Shown here piece after piece: positions 7,462 to 16,319 of a stretch of 64,000 bases of DNA. The stretch is from positions 248,001 to 312,000 of the forward strand of contig CAVURO010000001.1 of NCBI GenBank assembly GCA_963743945.1, given 5' to 3'. This DNA comes from JACOTK01 sp963743945 (GTDB taxonomy: Bacteria; Actinomycetota; Acidimicrobiia; Acidimicrobiales; CADCSY01). Position numbers and translations under genes: made by a program. The number at the start of each line of letters is the position of its first letter. The first letter of the stretch is position 1. The notes below the pieces were generated by a model. The model was not told where the DNA came from and searched no databases. It was given only the letters and a program-made list of their open reading frames with translations.

Positions 7462-9262
7462 ATGGTCTTTCGCGTGGCGGGAACCGTGAAGGCAGGCACC
7501 GGGCGACGAGCAGGGCTCACGCTGTTCGCCATGGGCATCGCCTTTCTGTTGCCCGTCGCCTTTTCGCCTTCGGTGCATGCGGTGTTCTGGGCGCCCAAGG
7601 CAGCGCTCATCCCTCTCATCGCTGCCGTGGGCCTGCCTCGCCTCCTCCTCCTGGCACGTTCACCCTCCCCTGCTCGCGCAGCGGCCCGCGCCGCACTGAC
7701 TTTCCTCGGTGTCGCCACGTTGTCGACCCTGTTGGCCGACAACCACACGACTGCCGTCTTCGGGCTCTACAACTGGGGAACAGGCCTGATCTTTGTGGTC
7801 GCGCTGGCCGGGGCGTGGGCCATCGGCGTCTCGCTTGACGAGAGCGGGCGTGGGGACGTGACAAAAGCCCTCTTGGCCGGCGTTCTGGTCAATGTGGTCT
7901 TCGCCCTCCTCGAGATGGTGGGAGACCTGTCATCCTTCGAGCTCGCCCGGTATGACGGTCGCTCGATCGGCCTGATGGGAAATCCCGTCCATCTCGGGGC
8001 CATTGCGGCCGCCGGCCTTGCGCTGGCGATTCCCTGGGACGGGCGACGCCTGTGGCCATGGCTTGCGATCGTCACGCGGCTCTGGCGGCAGCGGTCGAGG
8101 TGTCGGGCAGTCGTGCCGCCTTGCTGGCAATCGTGGATCGTGATCATCGGTGCGGCACGGACGGCACGACGACCCAAGCTTGGCACGGGCAGGCTCCTCG
8201 CCGTGGTCCTCTGCGTGTTGCTCGGCCTCGGCAGCGGCGCGGTCCTGACGAACCGGGGCGGCGGGGTGAGCGTCAGCGGGCGGGTGACCGCAGCCGACGG
8301 CGGCGGAGGGCTCACCCCTCGGCTGTCGATGTGGTGGGCCACCCGTCATGCCGTCGCGGACCATCCGCTCGTGGGCAGTGGCCCGGGAACCTACCGGGAG
8401 GCAACATCCGGTATCGCACGGTGTCGGTTGCACGGGCTTTCGGCCCGGACCAGTACTTCACCGACGCCCACAATCTCGTCGTGGAGTACGCGACCACGAC
8501 CGGGATCCTCGGGCTGACAGCCTTCCTCGCCTGGTTGGCCTTGGCATGGCGGCGTACCGCGGGCCGTTGCGACTCTTCGCCCTTGCCCTGTGTCCTTGTC
8601 GGGCTCGTGGAGCCTCAATGCTGTGGGCACGACACCGCTGGCGCTGTCTTGCGCTGGTGCGGCAGCGTCCCGCCTGCAGCAACGGCGCTCTGCGTGACGC
8701 CGACGGGCGCTGGATCCCGAGCCTTGCCGCTCGGACTCGACCGGCAGGCCTGCTCCTTCGTCACCGCGATCTCCTCGGTGCCTCTTTCTCCTCGGCGAGC
8801 TTCCACCTCGATCAGGCGTCCTTGGATTTCGATCGACGGCATGCCGATCGTTCGCTCACTCTTCTCCCCCGCTGGCCCCTGCCCGCGACGATTCGGGCCG
8901 TATCGAGACGTTCGAGGGCCGCGCCGAACAGGACGAGCCAAACTCGCCCAGGCCGTCGATGGCAGATGGAGGCCATCACCGGGACCCGAGCGACCCCGAT
9001 TCTCTGGCTTATCCTCGGCGATGCCGCAGCCGCCGGCTATGGCCGACCGAGGAGGCGGAATCGGCCTACGCCGAGGTCCTGAAGCACAACCCGATGTCGA
9101 CACGGGCCCGCAACGGTCTGGCGGAACAGGCATCCTGTCGCCGAGCCGTTTCGGGAGGCCGGCACGCTGGTTGCGCCGCTCACTCGCCATCGACCCCAGC
9201 CAGACCAAGGTGAGAAGGTTGCTCGCGAGCTCGACATCAGCGCCGCCGGCATCCGAGCCGTA
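7462..9262 (+). pseudogene. O-antigen-ligase-like membrane protein with TPR tail, multiply frameshifted
   Basis: From ATG 7462 the frame gives a multi-spanning protein with family-typical pieces: FWAPKAALIPLIAAVGLPRL, LMGNPVHLGAIAAAGLAL, then, after frame changes, SGSRAALLA, RHAVADHPLVGSGPGTYRE and FTDAHNLVVEYATTTGILGL. These are conserved segments of Wzy/WaaL-type O-antigen ligase domains. Further on, ESAYAEVLKHNPMSTRARNG and LRRSLAIDPSQTKVRR look like tetratricopeptide repeats, a known C-terminal addition. Coding switches among all three frames from about 8085 on, with at least four breaks, so no intact product is made unless the sequence is error-rich here. Position beside pilD and pilA would suit surface glycan transfer or pilin glycosylation. 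Confidence 0.55.
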
Positions 9263-9333
9263 GGAGCCCGAGCCAAAAATGGCCAGTGACCAAGCTTGCG
9301 CTCGGCCACCTGTCACCTATGTGCCTACTCGAT

Positions 9334-9835
9334 TCAGACGAGGCAGGGATTACCACTTCGGTGCCGGTGCACCCGGCACTGGTTGGGGCGGAGGTGCCTG
9401 AGCAGTAGGTCACCAAGCCTTGTGACGTGGCCTTGATGCCGAAGAACTTGTTCGAGGCACTCTTGGTCAGCAGGAAGATGTCCACCCCGCCGGTGCCCGT
9501 CGTCACGATCGATATCGGCCCGACCGCTGTAGGTTGCCGTTGATGAACACCAGCGAGCCCTCTGCGGCGAGCAGGTCGACTGCATCAAGGATCGTCGTCG
9601 CTCCCGCACGATTCAGGAACAGACCTGCACTGTCGGTTGCAATCGTCTTCGCCGCGGTCATGGCGTTGCGGAGGTTGGACTGGGCGCCACGGTCACGGGC
9701 GCGGTCCTGAGCGCCGAGGAACGTGGGGATGGCGATTGCCATCAGGATGGCAATGATCAGGACGACGACCATGAGCTCGATGAGGGTGAAGCCCTCATCC
9801 TCATTGGCCATGCGTCGACGCAAGGTGTTCAACAT
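9334..9835 (-). CDS. pilA: Type IV major pilin (PilA-like), one frameshift
   Basis: From ATG 9835 (AGGAAA ribosome site) the protein opens with a short basic leader and the class III signal DEGFTLIELMVVVLIIAIL, to be cut before Phe and methylated by PilD, then the helix PTFLGAQDRARDRGAQSNL. The frame breaks near 9520-9530 after INGNLQRSG and continues as ISIVTTGTGGVDIFLLTKSA and a two-cysteine C-terminal loop (TYCSGTSAPTSAGCTG). One missing base explains the break. The 3' end is uncertain: the shifted frame runs to 9237, whereas a second frame stops at 9334. Expression is likely controlled by the cyclic di-GMP riboswitch upstream. Confidence 0.8.
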
Positions 9836-9879
9836 GGGTGTTTCCTTTCGGGCAATGGATGGGTTGGTATGCAAAACGA

Positions 9880-9926
9880 ACCGTGACCTTGCCCTGCCGG
9901 CCCCAGGTGGGAACAGGCAGGTTCTC
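9880..9926 (-). promoter_or_regulatory. Candidate expression platform of the pilA riboswitch
   Basis: After the aptamer, CCTGCC (about 9920-9915) and GGCAGG (about 9899-9894) can form a stem around cccacctgggg. The GGCAGG strand could instead pair with the GCUGCC that closes P1 of the aptamer, giving two exclusive folds. There is no T-tract, so control could be by a non-classical terminator or by access to the pilA ribosome site. Drawn by eye only. Confidence 0.35.
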
Positions 9927-10011
9927 CAGGCAGCTCGGCTGACCGCTCCGTCGCCGTTGACGGAGGAGGGTCCCGTGGCTTTGCGTCCCCACCTCTCGGT
10001 GGGTTTGCCTT
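9927..10011 (-). ncRNA. Cyclic di-GMP class I (GEMM-I) riboswitch before pilA
   Basis: Read on the minus strand the RNA has the GEMM-I landmarks in order: GGCAAACC (10009-10002), a stem CCCACC/GGUGGG capped by a GAGA tetraloop, the invariant GACGCAAAGCC (about 9987-9977), a second arm closed near a CUCCGUC/GACGGAG stem, and a 3' strand GGUCAGCCGAGCUGCC (ending about 9929). By alignment with the Vibrio Vc2 aptamer the ligand-contact bases G20, A47 and C92 correspond to 10008, 9981 and 9930 and are all kept; G at position 20 favours c-di-GMP over cGAMP. The 5' AGGC pairs with the 3' GCCU to close P1. Confidence 0.88.
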
Positions 10012-10036
10012 TGTCAAGAGCACCTGCTCGCCTTTC

Positions 10037-10042
10037 CTATTA
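10037..10042 (-). promoter_or_regulatory. Probable -10 box of the pilA leader
   Basis: TAATAG on the minus strand lies about 26 bases before the riboswitch, so the transcript would start near 10030 and include the whole aptamer in a leader of about 195 nt. The -35 region is weak. A TTGACA at 10017-10012 lies at the aptamer edge and is less likely because its -10 would fall inside the aptamer. Confidence 0.4.
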
Positions 10043-10148
10043 CGGCAGCATGCGGCCTCGACTTGAGCGTGGGGAGTGAGCAATATCGCAGCCTTGTCCA
10101 TCCCCCTCGTGTCATCTCGTTGTCACACCGACCTGGGAGGATGGGGGC

Positions 10149-11590
10149 ATGGGAATCACGGCGGTGCGGGAGCTGGGCGAGCAGTTGCATGCGCTCGTGG
10201 GCGCCTTCGACGCGCAATGCTGTGACGGCGAACTTGCCAAGCAGTACGTGGAGGCCTTCGCCCGTCTCGAACGCCTTGCAGGTGCGGGAAAGACCCTGGC
10301 GCTGGGCCAGGTGGATCGCACCCGTGCCTGGGCACACGGCGACAGCGCTGCTCGTTCCAGCGCCGATTGGTTGGCGGGACGAACCGGCACCTCGCTGGGC
10401 GATGCCGTTCGTGAGACCAACACCGCTCGCAACCTCGAGGCTCTCGGCGCAACCGAGGAGGCCCTGCGCAACGGGGAGCTCTCGGGTCCACAGGCAAGCG
10501 CCATTGCCGATGCGGCCGCTCAGGTGCCCGATGCCGAGGAGAGTCTCCTTGCGCTCTCGAAGAAGGGCTCGCTCGAGGAGCTTCGCAGGCGTGCCCGACA
10601 GGAGAAGGCAGCAGCAGACGACGACCGCCAACGTTCGCAACGTCAACACTCGTTGCGTCGGGCACGTCGTTGGACCGATGCCGAGGGCATGCGCTGTTAT
10701 GGCATCTCCTTGACACCCCGACAGGCGGCGAGCTTCGAGCCCATCTGGGACCGCTTCACCAATCGGGTGCTCAACGATGCCCGCCGCAGGGGACTGCGGG
10801 ACTCACACGAGGCCTGTGCCGCCGATGCGCTCATCGAGATGGCAAGGGCTGCACGCATCACCGGCGGGACACCGGCCGGAGGCGGTCAGGGCGATGACGG
10901 TGACGCACGGGACGGTGGTGACGGTCAGGGGACGATGGTGACGCACGGGACGGTGGTGACGGTCAGGACGGTGGTGACGCGCAGGACGGTGGTGACGGTC
11001 AGGACGGTGGTGACGGTCAGGGCGATCGGGGCGCAAGCGGCGAGGGTGGTGGGGACACCCAGGCGAGTGGGAACCCAGGGGCGGGCGTGACGGCCCATGC
11101 GCTGTTGGTCATCGATGCAGCGGCGTTCCATCGTGGCCACACCGATCCCGGTGAGATCTGCGAGGTCGCCGGTGTGGGTCCGATCGACGTCGCATCGGCC
11201 AAACAGCTCTTCGGTGACGCCATCGTCGACATCATCGTCACCGACGGGGTGGACGTGCGCACGGTTGCCCACGCGGGGCGAACCGCCAACCGTCGTCAGA
11301 AGGCAGCGCTGCTGGTGAACTGGGAATGTGAGATCCGAGGCTGTCACGTCACCCGCAACCTCGAGATCGACCACATCGTTCCCTACGCCGAGAGCGGACT
11401 GAGCGACTTCGAGCACCTGGGGCCGAAATGTCGTTGGCACCACCACCTCAAGACCCACAAGGGCTGGCGTGACGGGCCACGGGACCCCGACGGCAAACGG
11501 ACGTTGATCCCCCCGAAGGGTCCGGACCGAACGAACGAACACGCCGGAGACCATGAGCCCGGCGGGTGGGAACAACAACGGTTCAGCTGA
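10149..11590 (+). CDS. DUF222 / HNH endonuclease (13E12-repeat type), one frameshift
   Basis: From ATG 10149 (GGAGG site upstream) the N-terminal helical DUF222 domain includes RSSADWLAGRTGTSLGDAV and LRNGELSGPQASAIADAAA. A second frame supplies the HNH nuclease: CEIRGCHVTRNLEIDHIVPY, then FEHLGPKCRWHHHLKTHKGW, with zinc-type cysteines and the catalytic His in DHIVPY. The frames join in an Asp/Gly/Gln-rich tandem repeat (about 10890-11070). Restoring a fifth G in the run at 10928-10931 gives one frame (present length 1442 bp, 3n+2). Such multicopy proteins are common in Actinobacteria, are often linked to mobile DNA and have uncertain function. Confidence 0.8.
10890..11070. repeat. Degenerate repeat encoding Asp-Gly-Gly-Asp-Gly-Gln
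   Basis: Copies of gacggtggtgacggtcag and close variants recur through this stretch of the DUF222/HNH gene. It forms the linker between the helical domain and the nuclease domain. The frameshift at the G-run 10928-10931 falls inside it, consistent with slippage. Confidence 0.6.
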
Positions 11591-11749
11591 GCGCCCGACC
11601 TGACGCGGCCCGCGTGCCCGGTCCCCCGGCCGGCAGACCGCTGCGCGCTTGCCGCTCCGATCTCCGAGAAGGATCCCGTGACAAGGGCAAAGGCCCGGCC
11701 TCGCGCGCTCGACCTTGGCCGATTGCGATCTGGGCGACGCCAGACTCTG
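11591..11749. other. Gap between convergent DUF222 and pilC genes
   Basis: 159 bp with no supported gene. I see no strong hairpin or repeat in it. Confidence 0.4.
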
Positions 11750-12970
11750 CTACTCGATGAGGTTGATGATGTTGAACATCGGCAGGTAGAGCGAAACGAC
11801 CATGCCGCCGACAACACCACCGAGCACCACGATCAGGAGTGGCTCGAGCAACGACGTGAGTGCGTCGACCAGGGCTTCGATCTCCTGATCGTAGAAGTCC
11901 GCAACCTTCTCCAACATGGTGTCGACGGCGCCGGTCTCCTCGCCGACCGCGAGCATCTGGACCACCATCGGCGGAAACACCGCATGTTGGCTCAAGGGCC
12001 GAGCCATCGACTCGCCCTGTCGGACGCCGACCTGCACCTCGCGCACCGCCTTGGCCACGACCGCATTGCCGACGGTCTCCGCCGTGATCTCCAGGGCCTC
12101 CAGAATGGGCACGCCGGCACTCAGCAGCGACGCCAGTGTCCGCGAGAAGCGGGTGAGTGCGGTCTTTCGCACGAGCTTGCCGAAGATCGGCACCCGCAGC
12201 TTGAAGGCGTCCCAGATGGCCCTGCCCTTGTCGGAGGCGATCCAGCGCTTGAAGAGGAACACCAGGCCCACCACGGCAAGGATGATGAGCGGAGCGAAGG
12301 TCGTCATGAACGACGAGACCGTCAGCAGCATCTTCGTCGGGGCGGGCAATGGGCTGTCGAGGTCGGCGTACAGACCCTCGAAGGTCGGCACCACGAAGAT
12401 CAACATCGCCGTGACGATCAGCAGCACCAGCATCAGGACGGCGACCGGATAGGTCATCGCCGAGACGATCTTGCGTCGCAGCTCGACCTGCTTCTCGATG
12501 GTCGAGGCCAGTTGCAGGAGGACCGAGTCGAGCATGCCACCGATCTCGCCTGCGCGAACCATGGCGATGTAGAGGCGATTGAACGCCTTCGGATGACGCG
12601 CGAGGGCCTGTGAAAGCGACGTGCCCTTCTCCACATCCATGCGGACCTGGGTGAGGATCTTGGCCAACGCCGGGTTCTCGGTCTGGTCGCCGAGGATGTT
12701 GAGGGCCCGCAGCAACGACAGGCCCGAGTTGATCATCGTGGCGAACTGTCGGCTGAAGATTGCGACGTCCTTGAGGCCCACCCGAGCGCCGAATCCGGGA
12801 ATCGTGAGGTCCTTCTTGAGCGCCGACAGGTCGTGGCGCTCGACGTTGATGGGTGTGTAGCCCATCTGGCGCAACTTGTTGACGACGAGCTCGTGGTTGT
12901 CGGCCTCGAGCGAACCCTGGAGCACACGGCCCTCACGGTCGCGTACCTTGTACTGGAAGGTCGAGGCCAT
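11750..12970 (-). CDS. pilC: Type IV pilus inner-membrane platform protein PilC
   Basis: 406 residues, normal for PilC/GspF. Two T2SSF domains are seen: the first around FSRQFATMINSGLSLLRAL and the second around RFSRTLASLLSAGVPILEAL, each followed by hydrophobic helices (IVSAMTYPVAVLMLVLLIV and LLEPLLIVVLGGVVGGMVV). It forms the membrane rotor on which PilB and PilT act to add or remove pilins. Start ATG 12970 has an AGGAGA site. It follows pilT by 8 bases in a pilB-pilT-pilC operon. Confidence 0.92.
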   Translation of the reverse strand: MASTFQYKVRDREGRVLQGSLEADNHELVVNKLRQMGYTPINVERHDLSALKKDLTIPGFGARVGLKDVAIFSRQFATMINSGLSLLRALNILGDQTENPALAKILTQVRMDVEKGTSLSQALARHPKAFNRLYIAMVRAGEIGGMLDSVLLQLASTIEKQVELRRKIVSAMTYPVAVLMLVLLIVTAMLIFVVPTFEGLYADLDSPLPAPTKMLLTVSSFMTTFAPLIILAVVGLVFLFKRWIASDKGRAIWDAFKLRVPIFGKLVRKTALTRFSRTLASLLSAGVPILEALEITAETVGNAVVAKAVREVQVGVRQGESMARPLSQHAVFPPMVVQMLAVGEETGAVDTMLEKVADFYDQEIEALVDALTSLLEPLLIVVLGGVVGGMVVSLYLPMFNIINLIE

Positions 12971-12978
12971 GACGTCTC

Positions 12979-14568
12979 CTACGAACGGCCGGCGAGGCGG
13001 CGAAGGTCCGCCGGATTCGCGCACTTCTCGAGGGCGGACTGCATGCTGATCGTGCCGGCCATCACCAGATGCGCCAGTGACTGATCCATCGTCTGCATGC
13101 CGAACTGCGATCCCGACTGCATGGACGAGTAGATCTGATGCGTCTTTCCCTCACGGATGAGGTTGCGCACCGCAGGCGTCGCCACCAGCACCTCCACGGC
13201 TGCGACCCGACCCTTTCCGGCCGCCTTGGGCACGAGCTGTTGGGTCACGACGCCCTGTAGCGAGGAGGCGAGCTGCACCTTGACCTGCTGTTGCTGATGA
13301 GCAGGGAACACGTCGATCATGCGGTCGATCGACTGAGGGGCATCCTGGGTGTGAAGGGTTCCGAAGACCAGGTGGCCGGTCTCGGCAGCGGTGATGGCAA
13401 TCTGGATCGTCTCGAGGTCACGCATCTCACCGACCAGGATGACGTCGGGGTCCTGACGGAGCACCCGACGAAGGGCCTCGGCGAACGAGTGCGTGTCCTC
13501 CCCGACCTCACGCTGGTTGACGAGGGCCTTCTTGTGCTGATGGAGGAACTCGATGGGGTCCTCGACGGTCATGATGTGCACCGGCTTGGTCCGATTGACG
13601 AGGTCCACCAGGCTGGCGAGCGTCGTCGACTTCCCCGAGCCCGTGGGTCCGGTGACCAGCACGAGCCCACGCGGGTACTCGGCCATGTTCGCCACCGACA
13701 CCGGCAGGCCGAGATCGGCGAGAGGAACGATCTCGTAGGGGATGACCCGCAACACTGCTCCCACCGAGTCGCGCTGCAGGAAGACGTTGACGCGAAATCG
13801 CCCGTGACCGGGAATCGCATGAGAGGTGTCGAGCTCCAGGTCCTCCTCGAACTTCTCCCGCTGGCGCTGCGTGAGCACGGCATAGATCATGCGGCGGATC
13901 TCCGAGCCGTTCATGACCGGAAACTCCGTCAGGCGCTTCAGCTCGCCGTGCACCCTCACGCTCGGCTCGCACCCGACCGCCAGGTGCAGGTCGGAGCCGC
14001 CCAGGTCGAGCACCCGCAGCAGGAGGTCGTCGAGGTGGATCTCCTCGGCGTGAAGGTACTCGGCGTCGTGATCCCCGTTGCCGTCCGCGGCATCGGACCT
14101 GCGGGCACCCTTCGCACGACCGCTGGTCCCCGGAGCCTGGCCGTAGAGCGCCGTGATGACCTTGTGCAGCTCGCTGCGAATCGACATTGCCGGTCGCACC
14201 GAGCACCCGACGGCCTCCTCGATGGCGGTGATCGCCCGCTCGTCGTTGGGATCGGCCATCGCGACGACGAGGTCGGCCCCTTCCCAGTCGACGGCAACCA
14301 CCACGTGTCGAAGCGCGAGCTCGGCGGGAATCATCGAGGCGAGATCGGGCGTCACGAAGTGCTCGGCGAGATCGATGAATCGGTGATCGCTGTGCGCGGC
14401 GATGGCCGCGACGAGATCCTTCTCGCCGACCAGGCCGTCACCGAGGAGCACCACCGTCAGACTGGTTCCCTCGGAGGCCTCCCGATGGAGGGCCATTTCG
14501 AGCATGTCGCGCGACAGGACCTTGCGATCGACCAGGAACTCCCCCAGGCGACGAGATGCATTGATCAT
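12979..14568 (-). CDS. pilT: PilT retraction ATPase with N-terminal MshEN-type domain
   Basis: 529 residues against about 350 in ordinary PilT. Residues 1 to about 150 form an MshEN/GspE-N domain (RRLGEFLVDRKVLSRDMLEM, then LTVVLLGDGLVGEKDLVAAI). From about 165 comes the PilT core: Walker A GPTGSGKSTT near 309, Asp box VEDPIEF, Walker B DPDVILVGEMRD, His box TGHLVFGTLHTQDA and the retraction motif VRNLIREGK. It hydrolyses ATP to pull pili in. MshEN domains in other proteins bind c-di-GMP; the motif here is partly degenerate, so binding is not certain. ATG 14568 is chosen over an in-frame TTG two codons upstream. Confidence 0.9.
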   Translation of the reverse strand: MINASRRLGEFLVDRKVLSRDMLEMALHREASEGTSLTVVLLGDGLVGEKDLVAAIAAHSDHRFIDLAEHFVTPDLASMIPAELALRHVVVAVDWEGADLVVAMADPNDERAITAIEEAVGCSVRPAMSIRSELHKVITALYGQAPGTSGRAKGARRSDAADGNGDHDAEYLHAEEIHLDDLLLRVLDLGGSDLHLAVGCEPSVRVHGELKRLTEFPVMNGSEIRRMIYAVLTQRQREKFEEDLELDTSHAIPGHGRFRVNVFLQRDSVGAVLRVIPYEIVPLADLGLPVSVANMAEYPRGLVLVTGPTGSGKSTTLASLVDLVNRTKPVHIMTVEDPIEFLHQHKKALVNQREVGEDTHSFAEALRRVLRQDPDVILVGEMRDLETIQIAITAAETGHLVFGTLHTQDAPQSIDRMIDVFPAHQQQQVKVQLASSLQGVVTQQLVPKAAGKGRVAAVEVLVATPAVRNLIREGKTHQIYSSMQSGSQFGMQTMDQSLAHLVMAGTISMQSALEKCANPADLRRLAGRS

Positions 14569-14607
14569 GGTCAACCTATCGACGAGCAGACGAGCGACAT
14601 GAGCGGA

Positions 14608-16287
14608 TCACGACACGACCCGCAGGACCTCGTCGACGGCCGTCACGCCGGCGCGCAACTGCTCCTCGGCGGCGATGCGCAGCGTCTGCATCCCCTGGCC
14701 GATGGCGATCTTCTTGATCTCTTCCGACAGCGCACGCTGGGCGACGAGGCTTGCGATCTCCTCGCTCACCATCATCACCTCGTGGATGGCGAAACGACCG
14801 TGATAGCCGGTGCGGCTGCACGCCCCGCATCCGACCGGACGGAACAGCTGCTTCGGCAACTCGATGTCGTCACCCCACCCCATCGCCCTGATCTCGGCAG
14901 CCGTCGGCTTGTAGGCCTCCTTGCAGCGCTCGCACAGCCGTCTTGCAAGTCGTTGCGCCACCACGCAGTCGACGGCGCTCGACACGAGATAGGGCTCGAG
15001 GCCCATCTCGATGAGTCGGGTCGGCGTCGAACACGAGTCGTTGGTGTGCAGTGTCGAGAGCACGAGGTGTCCGGTCAGCGCGGCCTCCATGGCAATGATC
15101 GCGGTCTCGCGGTCACGGATCTCACCGACCAGGACGATGTCGGGGTCCTGACGCAGGATGGAGCGAAGCGCTGCTGCAAAGCTGAGTCCCGCCTTGGGGT
15201 TCACCTGGACCTGGTTGATGCCCACCAGGCGATACTCCACGGGGTCCTCGACGGTCACGATGTTCTTGGCCGGATCGTTGAGCTGGTTGAGCGTGGCATA
15301 CAGCGTGGTGGACTTCCCCGACCCGGTCGGACCGGTGACCAGGATGGTGCCGTAGGGCTTCGTGAAAACCGTCTCGTAGCGTGCCATCGTCTCGGGCAGG
15401 AACCCGAGATCGGCCAGATCCAGCAGTGCGGTGCCCTTGTCGAGGATGCGCATCACCAGCTTCTCGCCGTAGACCGTGGGCAGCGTCGCCAGGCGAAGAT
15501 CGACCTGGCGGCCTCCGATCATCGCGGTGATGCGTCCATCCTGAGGAATGCGCCGCTCGGCGATGTTGAGGTCGGCCATGATCTTGAGGCGGCTCACCAG
15601 GCCGGCCTGAGCACGCTTCGGGGTCCGCATCACCTCGTGGAGCACGCCGTCGATGCGATAGCGGATGCGCACGTCGGTCTCCGTGGGCTCGATGTGGATG
15701 TCCGAGGCGCGATCGGCGATGGCCTGTCGGATCAACATGTTGACGAGCTTGACGATCGGGGCGTCCTCGGTGATCTCCTGCAGCCCGGCAAGGTCGTCAT
15801 CGGCATCGTCGCCGATGTCGAGGTTCATCGACGTGAGGTCCTCACTGTCGTCGTCGAGATGCTGTGTCCGTGCCAGGACCGCGTCGATGGCTCCACGGGT
15901 CGCGACCACCACACGGATGTCCGCCCCCGTCACCGAGCGGATGTCGTCGATCGCAACCATGTTGGACGGATCGGCCATGGCAACCACCAGGATCGATCCG
16001 TCCCAGGCGATGGGAATGGCCTGATAGCGCTGCGACAGGCTTGTCGGCAGCGTGGCCACGGCGATCGGATCGATCGCCACCTCGAGGAGATCGACGAACT
16101 GCAGACCGATCTGTGCCGCCAACGTCGCCACGATCTGGCTCTCGTCCACCAGCCTCCGGTCGATCAGGATGCGACCCAGCGACTCCTTCGTGCGGGCCTG
16201 CTCACCGAGGGCCTCTTCCAGTTGCGCCGCGGAGATGATGCCGCGCTCGACCAGCAACTCGCCGAGAAGACCCTTCTTTCGCGCCAT
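14608..16287 (-). CDS. pilB: PilB extension ATPase
   Basis: 559 residues. The N-terminal MshEN-type domain keeps both repeat motifs well (LGELLVERGIISAAQLEEAL then GEQ, and LGRILIDRRLVDESQIVATL). The C-terminal motor has Walker A GPTGSGKSTT, Asp box TVEDPVEYR, Walker B DPDIVLVGEIRDRET, His box GHLVLSTLHTND and a zinc tetrad (CERCKEAY, CGACSRTGY). It powers pilin addition from the cytoplasmic face of PilC. First gene of pilB-pilT-pilC, with 39 bases to pilT. A c-di-GMP-binding role of the N-domain is known for PilB/MshE relatives and fits the riboswitch before pilA. Confidence 0.92.
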   Translation of the reverse strand: MARKKGLLGELLVERGIISAAQLEEALGEQARTKESLGRILIDRRLVDESQIVATLAAQIGLQFVDLLEVAIDPIAVATLPTSLSQRYQAIPIAWDGSILVVAMADPSNMVAIDDIRSVTGADIRVVVATRGAIDAVLARTQHLDDDSEDLTSMNLDIGDDADDDLAGLQEITEDAPIVKLVNMLIRQAIADRASDIHIEPTETDVRIRYRIDGVLHEVMRTPKRAQAGLVSRLKIMADLNIAERRIPQDGRITAMIGGRQVDLRLATLPTVYGEKLVMRILDKGTALLDLADLGFLPETMARYETVFTKPYGTILVTGPTGSGKSTTLYATLNQLNDPAKNIVTVEDPVEYRLVGINQVQVNPKAGLSFAAALRSILRQDPDIVLVGEIRDRETAIIAMEAALTGHLVLSTLHTNDSCSTPTRLIEMGLEPYLVSSAVDCVVAQRLARRLCERCKEAYKPTAAEIRAMGWGDDIELPKQLFRPVGCGACSRTGYHGRFAIHEVMMVSEEIASLVAQRALSEEIKKIAIGQGMQTLRIAAEEQLRAGVTAVDEVLRVVS

Positions 16288-16319
16288 GTCTGCCCTATCG
16301 GCAGGTCGGGCCGGAACAT

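Noticed and set aside
10012..10017. TTGACA as -35 of the pilA promoter
   Set aside because: Its -10 would fall inside the riboswitch aptamer; TAATAG further upstream gives a transcript that includes the full aptamer.
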